Below, one piece after another: positions 9,053 to 16,038 of a stretch of DNA of 64,000 nt. The notes below the pieces were generated by a model, which had not been told where the DNA came from, did not search any database, and saw only the letters and a list, made by a program, of their open reading frames with translations. The DNA is from Oscillospiraceae bacterium (GTDB taxonomy: Bacteria; Bacillota; Clostridia; Oscillospirales; Oscillospiraceae), in NCBI GenBank assembly GCA_021201735.1, contig JAJQEJ010000050.1, forward strand, positions 1 through 64,000, read 5' to 3'. A program made the position numbers and the translations under genes. Every line of letters begins with the position of its first letter. The stretch's first letter is position 1.

Positions 9053-10486
9053 CTATCGCTCCATTTCCTTGTTTTTCGTGGGATCGGTGATGCCCAGCAG
9101 GTGATCAATGTTCCCCTTGACCGCCACGATCTCCCGCATCTCTTTCTGCGCCTGCCGGTACTGTGTATAAGCGGATTTTTTCTCAGCGGTCAGCCGCCCA
9201 TACTCCGCTTTTAACGCATCCATTTTGGGCAGCTTGCCGCCGTCCAACAAGCGCCGGAACGCGGCCTGGGCCGAGCGGTGGAGGGCGATCTCCTCCTCAT
9301 GCTCCGCAAGATATTTGTTGCTGTACTTTGCCGCCTTGTACCCATCGAACACGGGCCGAGTTTTCGCGTAGTCTACCATCGCGGCCTTTAGCTCGGTGTT
9401 GACATGCAGCGCGGCCTCGGTGGTCTGTATCTGCCCGGCCAGATCGTGGAAACGGTCAACGGCACCCGCTGCCTGCTGCTCCAACTGGCTGTACTCCAGT
9501 AGGTCATGCTCCTGCAAATATTGAAGCGCAGCCGCCATTTGTTTCAGATTGAACACTTTGGCCCACCGTTCATAGGCCGGACCTTTTCCGGCCTTCATAC
9601 GCTCCTGTATGTCGATGATCAGATTGACGCCGCCACCGGCAGGAGATGCGGCCCGACCCCGGCCAGCCGGGAGCGGAGCGCGGCCCTCAATGATCGCCAG
9701 TATATCCTCCGGCCCGTAGCCCTCGCCCAGCGTGGACGAGCGCAGGCGGGTGTAATTCGTTTGCCCCTCGGTGCGGAAACTGATCACACCGCTGCGCCCG
9801 TGTTTCACCTCCCAGCCCGCTGCCTCCATCATGCCCAGGAACGCATCAAAGCTCTCCGGCTGCTGGGCAAGGCACAGGTCGATCTGCGCCTTTAACCGCT
9901 CCTTGTAGGACGGCTCCCCGCCGCCAGCATCCTCCAGCCACTGCCCATAGTGTTTGAATTTCCCCTTGCTGTGCCGTTTGGGATTCTGGATGACAGACAG
10001 CCCATGCTCCAGACAGATACGGTCGGACAGCCGCCGCACCGCCCGGGCCGATCCGAGAAAGTCCCGGAACTTGCGGGTGCAGTCCAGCGCCGTTGAGTTG
10101 TAATAGATATGCACATGGGGATGGGGCCGGTCGATGTGGGACACCACAAAAAAAGCATGATTCCCCTTTGTCCAGCGCATCCCGAACTCGTAGCCGATTT
10201 TCAGCGCGGTTTCCGCATCCACCTCGCCGGGGGCAAAGGACTGGCGAATCTGATAGCACAGCACATCCTCGTCCCGCTTCTGCGTCCGGCCCGTGATGGC
10301 CCTGTACTGCGCTTTGGAGAGCAGGAACTCCGCGTCAGCGGTGGCTGGGTCGCATTGGTAGGCAGCGATCAGATCGCCGCCCAGCGTCTTGTCGGGGTTG
10401 CGCCCGTAGTCAAAACGGTCTTTCATGGACGCGGCAATCGTTTCACCCCGGCTGATGTGGTGGGTCTTGAAATAGGTTGTCGCCAC
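9053..10486 (-). CDS. Conjugative relaxase (MobA/VirD2-like)
   Basis: 477 residues. The N-terminal relaxase domain has the metal-binding three-histidine motif in SHIDRPHPHVHIYYNS near residue 125. The C-terminal 200 residues are charged and helical. Relaxases nick oriT and pilot the strand into the recipient. The GTG at 10486 was chosen because AAAGGAGGAG precedes it at the right distance. An in-frame upstream ATG would read through the palindrome and the MITE junction. Last gene of the leftward transfer operon, downstream of mobC, with 283 bp in between that now hold a MITE. Confidence 0.9.
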   Translation of the reverse strand: MATTYFKTHHISRGETIAASMKDRFDYGRNPDKTLGGDLIAAYQCDPATADAEFLLSKAQYRAITGRTQKRDEDVLCYQIRQSFAPGEVDAETALKIGYEFGMRWTKGNHAFFVVSHIDRPHPHVHIYYNSTALDCTRKFRDFLGSARAVRRLSDRICLEHGLSVIQNPKRHSKGKFKHYGQWLEDAGGGEPSYKERLKAQIDLCLAQQPESFDAFLGMMEAAGWEVKHGRSGVISFRTEGQTNYTRLRSSTLGEGYGPEDILAIIEGRAPLPAGRGRAASPAGGGVNLIIDIQERMKAGKGPAYERWAKVFNLKQMAAALQYLQEHDLLEYSQLEQQAAGAVDRFHDLAGQIQTTEAALHVNTELKAAMVDYAKTRPVFDGYKAAKYSNKYLAEHEEEIALHRSAQAAFRRLLDGGKLPKMDALKAEYGRLTAEKKSAYTQYRQAQKEMREIVAVKGNIDHLLGITDPTKNKEMER

Positions 10487-10527
10487 GGGCGGCTCCTCCT
10501 TTCCGGCCAGTTGTTCACCTTGCGGAG

Positions 10528-10730
10528 TTGTGGACAAAATCGACCTGTTGACAAACCCCCTCATTTTTTTCGAGAATGGATTTGCGAGGAATCGTTTTTA
10601 CAAAACCTCATTTTGGAAAATTCTATGGGCTACAAACGCTCCATTTTTTGAAGTTTTATCGGAAAACTCCTCAAATCTGGAGCGCGTTTTCAAAGTGGGT
10701 ACTTTGTCAACAGCTCGAAAATGTCCACAA
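10528..10730. repeat. ICE 21-bp palindrome, copy 5, split by an insert
   Basis: The left part (10,528-10,540) and right part (10,722-10,730, after a duplicated AAAAT) rejoin to a perfect copy with AAA spacer when 10,541-10,722 is removed. It lies between mobC and the relaxase gene. Confidence 0.9.
10541..10717. mobile_element. 177-bp MITE-like insert with terminal inverted repeats
   Basis: The ends CGACCTGTTGACAAA and (reverse complement of the right end) CGAGCTGTTGACAAA form 15-bp inverted repeats with one mismatch. AAAAT is duplicated on both sides (10,536-10,540 and 10,718-10,722). The insert has no coding capacity and is AT-rich compared with its neighbours. It interrupts the centre of palindrome copy 5. 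A mobilising transposase is not present in the window. Confidence 0.85.
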
Positions 10731-10769
10731 CTCCGCAAGGCGGGGGAGCGAACGCCGCTCCCCACAACC

Positions 10770-11114
10770 TTAAAGCTCCACCACCGCCGCAAGCTGTTTC
10801 AGCAGCGCGGAGAGCGGCTCCCACAGCGCGGCATAATCTTTTTGCAGGCTTTTGATCTCATGCTCATAGATGCCGTAGCTGTTCGCATGGACAGCCACTT
10901 GATTCAAATTATTGGAACACCGGCGCTGCAAGGACACAAGCTCCGCCACGGGGGAAAGGTCAACGTGCAGGACATAACCATTCAGTGACATTTTGCGGAT
11001 GTACGCGCTGCGGTTGCGCACCCCGGCCTCGGCCATGCGCTCCCCGATCAGGGCAAGCTCCTCCGGGGTAAACCAGATGAGCAGCGGCGCATCGCGTTTG
11101 CGCCCCTCGCTCAC
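10770..11114 (-). CDS. MobC-like relaxosome accessory protein
   Basis: 114 residues. The start LLIWFTPEELALIGERMAEA, then the ribbon-helix-helix-like part (VRNRSAYIRKMSLNG) and the helical part with NNLNQVAVHANSYG match the MobC family, which binds oriT and helps the relaxase open the nick region. It overlaps the preceding small gene by four bases (ATGA) and is followed by the relaxase gene, the usual mobC-relaxase order. Confidence 0.88.
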   Translation of the reverse strand: MSEGRKRDAPLLIWFTPEELALIGERMAEAGVRNRSAYIRKMSLNGYVLHVDLSPVAELVSLQRRCSNNLNQVAVHANSYGIYEHEIKSLQKDYAALWEPLSALLKQLAAVVEL

Positions 11115-11296
11115 CGATCCTCCCGATCCCGGCCCCGCCGTCTGGAGGGCGGCGGGATCACCCGATCTTTGGGCGCGTCCTCCTCATGGGCCGGGGGAAC
11201 GGGCAGCGGCGCGTTATTCGGGATGCCATCCAGCATATTACAGTTCTGCTCGGTGGACAGCTCGGCGGTCTGCAAATAATTGTCCTTGTCGCTCAT
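11111..11296 (-). CDS. Small conserved ICE protein, function unknown
   Basis: 61 residues, MSDKDNYLQTAELSTEQNCN at the start and a proline/arginine-rich tail. Overlaps mobC by four bases and follows the YodL/DUF4316 gene by 12 bp, so it belongs to the operon. No recognised domain. Its position resembles the small ORFs that precede mobC in Tn1549-like elements. Confidence 0.6.
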   Translation of the reverse strand: MSDKDNYLQTAELSTEQNCNMLDGIPNNAPLPVPPAHEEDAPKDRVIPPPSRRRGRDREDR

Positions 11297-11308
11297 ACAG
11301 GAATGCTC

Positions 11309-12172
11309 CTACCTATCATCTTTTTCCGGTTTTTTTTCGCTTTTATCCGGCACAAGCCGGGCGGCGTTCTCCTTTGCCGCCTGCTCCGCGCCCTCGGCAA
11401 GCTGGGCTGCGATGGGCTTTTTTTGCGCGGCGCGAGCCTGCTTGCCCTGCACCCTGCGGAACGCAAGATTGACCAGCCACTGCGCGGAGGATGCCTTCAC
11501 CCGGAAATCGTTGTGGCCGGGCCGCTGCTCGGTGGTGCGCCGCGCCTCGGGCATGTTCCCCGCCTGCTCCCAGCGGCCCACCGCCTGCACCCTTGCATGA
11601 AGCTGGCGGGGCGGCACACGGAGCAGATCGGGGTTGTTGATGGCGGGCCGCAGTTCATAATTCTGCGCCTGCTTCTCGGCCAGCGGCGCGGAATAGGTGA
11701 GGCAACCCCACGCAACAAACGCGCCGTCCTCCACGGGAACGCGGGCATCGTAGTTCTCGATCCGCACCGGCCCGCCGTCTGTTTTCGGGAATGTGCCGAT
11801 GTCCACCGGGCGCTGGGTGGCGTAGTACAGATAGGGGCCGTCCAGAAACTCCGGCACCTCGGCAAAGCCGAAGCGGTCAACATAGTGGGCCGTGACCTCC
11901 CCCCGCAGCCGCAGCACCACCACATCGCTCACCGACAGGGAATGGCCCGCGAAGTCCATCGGGTGATCCACGTTGAAGCGCTGATAAATCGCCTCCAGCC
12001 TTTGGGCCGGTGTCTGTATCTCCCCCTCCAGCGGCCCACCGTACACAAGATCGTAATTGCCGTGATCCACCGCTCCGCCCGTGGCCTTCAGCCGCTCCAG
12101 CGGCTCAAAGCGAACACCCCGCGCCTCGTCTGTTTCCTTGATCTGGTAAATGGAATAGCTGTCGTTGCCCAT
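11309..12172 (-). CDS. YodL / DUF4316 domain protein
   Basis: 287 residues. Residues 5-60 are a YodL domain (YSIYQIKETDEARGVRFEPL, then ERLKATGGAVDHGNYDLVYG). The rest is DUF4316-like and ends in a basic Lys/Glu-rich tail. The pair is common in the transfer regions of Firmicutes ICEs. Its molecular role is unknown. It lies between the cysteine-rich protein gene and mobC on the same strand. Confidence 0.75.
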   Translation of the reverse strand: MGNDSYSIYQIKETDEARGVRFEPLERLKATGGAVDHGNYDLVYGGPLEGEIQTPAQRLEAIYQRFNVDHPMDFAGHSLSVSDVVVLRLRGEVTAHYVDRFGFAEVPEFLDGPYLYYATQRPVDIGTFPKTDGGPVRIENYDARVPVEDGAFVAWGCLTYSAPLAEKQAQNYELRPAINNPDLLRVPPRQLHARVQAVGRWEQAGNMPEARRTTEQRPGHNDFRVKASSAQWLVNLAFRRVQGKQARAAQKKPIAAQLAEGAEQAAKENAARLVPDKSEKKPEKDDR

Positions 12173-12212
12173 ATTGGCCTCTCACTCCTTTTTTGTTAGC
12201 TTTTAGCGGCGA

Positions 12213-12256
12213 AAAACCGGGGCGGGTAAGGGTACGATACCATCCGCCCCGGTTTT
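12213..12256. terminator. Hairpin before the YodL gene
   Basis: AAAACCGGGGCGG and CCGCCCCGGTTTT form a 13-bp stem around an 18-base loop. It ends in T4 on either strand, so it could be a bidirectional terminator. An oriT role is also possible because mob genes are near, but no nic motif was recognised. Confidence 0.55.
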
Positions 12257-12309
12257 GCGTCTGTAAACCCGCTCCACAAGCGGCATCGCAACCGCCTAAA
12301 AGCTCACAG

Positions 12310-12669
12310 TCAACCCCGCTTTTCCCGCATATATTCCCGCTGCCGCCTGCGCCGGGCCGCTCCCGCGCAGGCAGCACAGTATTTGGCCCGGTTGCCGGTG
12401 GTGCGGATCGGCTCGCCGCAGGCAGCGCACAGGCGGGCCTCGGGTGGATCGTTCCCCAGCAGCGCGGCCTCCAGCGCGGGATCGAGGGGCAGCACCGCGC
12501 TCTGGAAATACTTGCAGTAGCTCCCCGTCCACCACTTTCCCAGCATATAGCAGCCGGTGTCCAGCGGCAGGCAGAGCTTGTAATGCCCACAATAGTTGGC
12601 GCAGCTCTTTGTCACCAGCTTCTTGATCGCGGCCCGCTCCTCGCGGGTAAGCTCACGGGTGCCGCTCAT
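12310..12669 (-). CDS. Cysteine-rich VLP-type ICE protein
   Basis: 119 residues with CLPLDTGCYML near residue 34 and a C-terminal zinc-finger-like part (CAACGEPIRTTGNRAKYCAAC). Such cysteine-rich proteins recur in Tn1549-like elements without a known role, and DNA binding is plausible. Start 12669 follows the stop of the upstream gene in an ATGA overlap. A longer frame would translate the palindrome and is not needed. Confidence 0.7.
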   Translation of the reverse strand: MSGTRELTREERAAIKKLVTKSCANYCGHYKLCLPLDTGCYMLGKWWTGSYCKYFQSAVLPLDPALEAALLGNDPPEARLCAACGEPIRTTGNRAKYCAACAGAARRRRQREYMREKRG

Positions 12670-12875
12670 GCGCCGGGGGAGTTGTGGACATTTTGTCCAC
12701 AACTCCGGGGTGCCATCAGCTCCCGCCAGCAGTTGCCCACACAGGGCATCCCCCGCCAGTAGCCGCAGCCGTGGCAGGGGGACTCGGCGGGCGGCTTCGC
12801 CATCGGGCCGGGCTTGCCGGGCCGGGGAATCTCCTGCATCATTTTCTCATAGGGGCTGTCGGTAAACCGCTTCAT
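12666..12875 (-). CDS. Small cysteine-containing protein with palindrome-encoded tail
   Basis: 69 residues, MKRFTDSPYEKMMQEIPRPG at the start and CHGCGYWRGMPCVGNC in the middle, which could bind a metal. The last residues SCGQNVHNSPGA are encoded by the 21-bp palindrome. Overlaps its neighbours by four bases on both sides. No family recognised. Confidence 0.6.
   Translation of the reverse strand: MKRFTDSPYEKMMQEIPRPGKPGPMAKPPAESPCHGCGYWRGMPCVGNCWRELMAPRSCGQNVHNSPGA
12682..12702. repeat. ICE 21-bp palindrome, copy 6 (inside a gene)
   Basis: Perfect arms, TTT spacer. Translated in the 3' end of the gene at 12,666-12,875 as SCGQNVHN. Confidence 0.95.
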
Positions 12876-13555
12876 TCGTCCCCGCCCTCTCTTTCGTCAT
12901 AGTCATACGCGCCATCGTCCTCCGGCTCTGTGCCGTAGTCATCCGCGCCGTAATCGTCATCGCCATAGGGATCGTACTCGTTATCGTAATCGTCATCATC
13001 CCCGGCTCCCGCGCCCTCCTGCTTCGGGCGGTAAATCTTGAAGTAGTACCCGGCCCCGCCGCCTGCGGCCACGATCAGCAGCACCAGCAGGAACGATCCG
13101 GCCCCGCTCTTTTGGGCAGGCTCCGGCTCAGGCTCGGCCTCCGGCTCGGGGTCAGGCTCCTGCACGACAACCGGCTCGGGTTCCGGCTCGGGCAGATCAG
13201 ACGCCGCCGCCAGCGACAGCAGATCGGCCTCGGTGACGGCGTTGAGGAAATACACATTTTCCGTAGTGCGCTGCCGGTCGATGATCAGGTAAAACACATT
13301 TTCGTCCGGGGTGACGATGGTGTAAAACTCCTTGCCGTCCTCGTCCGTGGCGGTGTCCAGCACCGTCCCTGTGCCGTCCGGGGTGAACGGGTTCTCGGCG
13401 GGGCCGGGGCTGTCGGTGACATCCTCAACGGAAATTACCGTCCCGGCCTCCTCCTCGCAGGTATCGCCGTCACCGCCGCCCGCATAGGCTGCGGTCGCCA
13501 TCATGGGGAGCATCAAAAAAGCGGCCAACGCCGCCGCAATCGCTTTTATTTTCAT
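12872..13555 (-). CDS. DUF4366 membrane-anchored ICE protein
   Basis: 227 residues. A signal peptide (residues 1-26, ending AAYAGG) is followed by an exported domain and a Glu/Pro-rich spacer (residues 120-145). A transmembrane helix near 150-170 (SFLLVLLIVAAGGGAGYYF) and an acidic Asp/Tyr-rich cytoplasmic tail complete it. This is the DUF4366 pattern found beside VirB4 and M23 genes in ICEs, likely part of the transfer apparatus. Overlaps DUF4315 by four bases. Confidence 0.8.
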   Translation of the reverse strand: MKIKAIAAALAAFLMLPMMATAAYAGGGDGDTCEEEAGTVISVEDVTDSPGPAENPFTPDGTGTVLDTATDEDGKEFYTIVTPDENVFYLIIDRQRTTENVYFLNAVTEADLLSLAAASDLPEPEPEPVVVQEPDPEPEAEPEPEPAQKSGAGSFLLVLLIVAAGGGAGYYFKIYRPKQEGAGAGDDDDYDNEYDPYGDDDYGADDYGTEPEDDGAYDYDEREGGDE

Positions 13556-13842
13556 TCCTCAATATCCTCCTCATCGGTATCATCGGCGGCAGGCGGCACC
13601 TCGGAAGTTGTGGACATTTTGTCCACAACTCCGCTGGGGACGGCCCCGCTCCTAACCGCCTGCAAAAGCGTTGCAAGCTGATCCAGCGGGATGCTCATGC
13701 CCCGCACCACATCCACGATCTCACTGTTCTCAATGTCGGTTTTCCGCTGCTCCAGTTCCTTGAGCTTCGCGGTCATCTCGGCCAGCTTGCCCTTGACCTT
13801 TTCGATCTCGTTTTGTACCTTTTCGGCTTTTGTCGTTGCCAT
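13552..13842 (-). CDS. DUF4315 coiled-coil ICE protein
   Basis: 96 residues. The helical start KVQNEIEKVKGKLAEMTAKL is typical of DUF4315. Near the C-terminus VVDKMSTT is encoded by the palindrome, followed by an acidic tail. Lies between the M23 peptidase and DUF4366 genes. Ribosome site GGAGG precedes ATG 13842. Confidence 0.8.
   Translation of the reverse strand: MATTKAEKVQNEIEKVKGKLAEMTAKLKELEQRKTDIENSEIVDVVRGMSIPLDQLATLLQAVRSGAVPSGVVDKMSTTSEVPPAADDTDEEDIEE
13608..13628. repeat. ICE 21-bp palindrome, copy 7 (inside a gene)
   Basis: Perfect arms, TTT spacer on the plus strand. Read in a second frame as VVDKMSTT in the DUF4315 gene. Confidence 0.95.
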
Positions 13843-13866
13843 GTATGTATAAACCTCCGTTTTCCG

Positions 13867-16038
13867 TTATATTAAAGGACATTCTACAAAATACAGGGGA
13901 TTCAACAGCTCCCCATCCTTCATCACTTCCAAGTCCAGATGCGGCCCAGTGGCGTTGCCGGTCTGCCCTACATGGGCGATCACATCCCCGGCCTCCACCG
14001 TTTGCCCTGTACTCACCAACAGCGTATTACAATGGGAATACCGGGCGGTGACACCGTTCCCGTAGTCGATCCGCACCGTCAGGCCGTACAGGGAGTGGGT
14101 GGTCGCCTCCAGCACCACGCCGCCACCTCCGGCCAGAATCTCGGTGCCGGTGGGCAGCGCAATGTCGATCCCCCGGTGAAAGGCGGTGGCCCCGGTAAAG
14201 GGGTCGGCCCGATAGCCGTAATAGCTGGACACATAGGGCAGCCAGTTAAAGGGGAACGGGCTGCGCACATACTGGCGGTTGCCGTGGGACTGGTCGTAAA
14301 TGTCATACCGATCCTCCTCGTGGCCCTCTTCCAGCAGCGGCATAATCACCTCCAGAAAATCCCGTGCGGTGAGATCGACCTCCAGAATGTAATAGTTGTA
14401 GGCCACCCGATGGGTATTTCCATCGCTGTCCGTTTCGTAGCGGTAGCGTACCTCCACGATCCGGGTAAAGGTGAGCGTATACTGCTGCTCGAACACCTCC
14501 CGCAGATACGGCTCCACCTGGGTAAAGGTGAAATCATCGAATTTTGCGGTCAGGAACGCCATCAGCGCAAAGGCATCGTGGCCCGTTTCGTCTATGGAAA
14601 ATCTGTACTCGTCATAGCCGGGATGCGATTGCGGGGCGTTCCATGCCTGCACCGTCAGGTCGGCCTCCCACTGGCTGTAGGCAAGCTCCGCGCTGTTAAT
14701 ATCCTCGTCCTCGGCCAGATAGGATGATCCCCCGGCTGCACCGGCGATGCCGCTGGCCACGGTCATGCCCGCGTTGGCGCAGGCATACAGGATGAAAATA
14801 ATCACCAGCGCCACGGCCAGAATCAACAGCACTTTTGGATTGGCGATGACAAAGCGAACAACAGCGCGGACGGCCCTGCCGACCGCCACTGCGATCCGTT
14901 TTGTCAGCCTCGCGCCCTCCTGCGCCCCTTTTTTCGCCGCCTTCCGCGCCTCCTTTTGGTATTTCTTTTTGAGTTGACGCTTGTTCCACATGCGGGAAAG
15001 TGCGTTTTTATTGAGATCGGGATGCTGCTTTGCCAGCTTGCGGAAATCGTGATCGGCGCGGAACTTGATATTTTTCTGCTCCCACTTGCGCACCTGTCGG
15101 GCAGGGCGGGTGCGGATGCGCTTCTTGACAAACCGCGTCCCGCCCCGGACAACACCCTCCCCGGCCAGCTCGACCTTGTGGCCCGCCTCGATGCCCACAT
15201 TCTCATGCTCCACCTCGCGGACTTTTCCGTGAACATAGCGCCATGACTGGAATTTTGCCGTGTTGCCCACAGCCTTACCCAACGACCGCGCCAAGCCCTT
15301 TTTGGGCGGCTTCTGCGCGGCCAGCTTGTCGCGGGCCTTGTCCAGCCTTGCACCGCTTTTTTCCACACGCCGCCCGGACTTATCAAACCGCCGCTGCTCC
15401 CGCGCCGCCTTTTTACCGGCAGGCCGGGGGCCGTCAGGGGGATCGCCGCCGCCGTGATCGGCGGCGGGTGTTCCCTCGGGCGCGGCCCCATCCCCGCTGC
15501 GCGGGGGATCGTCCTTGTCACGGCGCAGGCGGTCGGAGGGGCGGGGCTTTTCCCCATCCTGTCGGAGCTTGCCGCTCCCTCCCGAGTTGCACCCAGGCAC
15601 CCCCTCCACCAGCCGATCGCGTTTCACGCTCTCGGGGTGTCGGTTGTGGACATTTTGTCCACAACTCGGAGGGGCCTCGGCACCGGCAGGGGGATTTTCC
15701 TCCGACGCATCCTCAAACCGCAGGCGGCTGGACGGAGCGTCAGCCGGTGGCTCGGCGGGTGCAGGATCGGAGCGGCCAGCCTGGGCGCGGCGCTGCCGGA
15801 GCTTGCTCCCCACCGTGGGGGCGGGGGCCGGGTTCTCCGGCTCCGGCGCACCCTCAAAGCGCAGGGAACTGGCGGGAGCGTCACGGGCCTGCCCCGCAGC
15901 AGCAGGATCGGAGCGGTCGGCAGACGGCTGGCCCCTGCGCAGCTTGTCACCCGCGCCCGAGTTGTGGACATTTTGTCCACAACTCTCCGGCCCCTCCTCA
16001 AAGCGCAGCCGCCGCCCGGATTCCTCACGCGCCTTCAT
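13867..16038 (-). CDS. Membrane-anchored M23-type peptidoglycan hydrolase of the transfer machine
   Basis: 723 residues. Residues 1-230 are low-complexity, rich in Pro, Arg and Asp, and contain two palindrome-encoded segments. A basic helical region follows, then a transmembrane helix near 400-420 (VLLILAVALVIIFILYACAN), an extracellular domain and a C-terminal M23 domain (FHRGIDIALPTGTEI, YSHCNTLL). It is expected to open the cell wall for the conjugation channel. In the usual HLHxE motif the third residue is Asp (GPHLDLEV), so a zinc ligand may be changed. Overlaps virB4 by 14 bases. Confidence 0.85.
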   Translation of the reverse strand: MKAREESGRRLRFEEGPESCGQNVHNSGAGDKLRRGQPSADRSDPAAAGQARDAPASSLRFEGAPEPENPAPAPTVGSKLRQRRAQAGRSDPAPAEPPADAPSSRLRFEDASEENPPAGAEAPPSCGQNVHNRHPESVKRDRLVEGVPGCNSGGSGKLRQDGEKPRPSDRLRRDKDDPPRSGDGAAPEGTPAADHGGGDPPDGPRPAGKKAAREQRRFDKSGRRVEKSGARLDKARDKLAAQKPPKKGLARSLGKAVGNTAKFQSWRYVHGKVREVEHENVGIEAGHKVELAGEGVVRGGTRFVKKRIRTRPARQVRKWEQKNIKFRADHDFRKLAKQHPDLNKNALSRMWNKRQLKKKYQKEARKAAKKGAQEGARLTKRIAVAVGRAVRAVVRFVIANPKVLLILAVALVIIFILYACANAGMTVASGIAGAAGGSSYLAEDEDINSAELAYSQWEADLTVQAWNAPQSHPGYDEYRFSIDETGHDAFALMAFLTAKFDDFTFTQVEPYLREVFEQQYTLTFTRIVEVRYRYETDSDGNTHRVAYNYYILEVDLTARDFLEVIMPLLEEGHEEDRYDIYDQSHGNRQYVRSPFPFNWLPYVSSYYGYRADPFTGATAFHRGIDIALPTGTEILAGGGGVVLEATTHSLYGLTVRIDYGNGVTARYSHCNTLLVSTGQTVEAGDVIAHVGQTGNATGPHLDLEVMKDGELLNPLYFVECPLI
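15585..15664. repeat. Composite 80-bp repeat, copy C (diverged, coding)
   Basis: AGTTGCACCC, GGCACCCCCTCCACCAGCC and GGGGTGTC are kept, but the central A/T hairpin is replaced by other bases. The whole unit is translated in frame within the N-terminal region of the M23 gene. Confidence 0.7.
15644..15664. repeat. ICE 21-bp palindrome, copy 8 (inside a gene)
   Basis: Perfect arms, TTT spacer. Encodes SCGQNVHN in the M23 gene and is the last part of composite copy C. Confidence 0.95.
15962..15982. repeat. ICE 21-bp palindrome, copy 9 (inside a gene)
   Basis: Perfect arms, TTT spacer. A second SCGQNVHN segment in the M23 gene, 318 bp from copy 8. Confidence 0.95.

Noticed and set aside
8764-9108. 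N-terminal extension of the TetR gene
   Set aside because: The longer frame would translate through the tetR promoter, operators and palindrome copy 4, and the TetR family start MAKDKSETF fits 8763.
10530-10988. Plus-strand open frame over the MITE and mobC
   Set aside because: It begins inside the MITE and runs antisense to mobC. The composition shift at the MITE border explains the frame.
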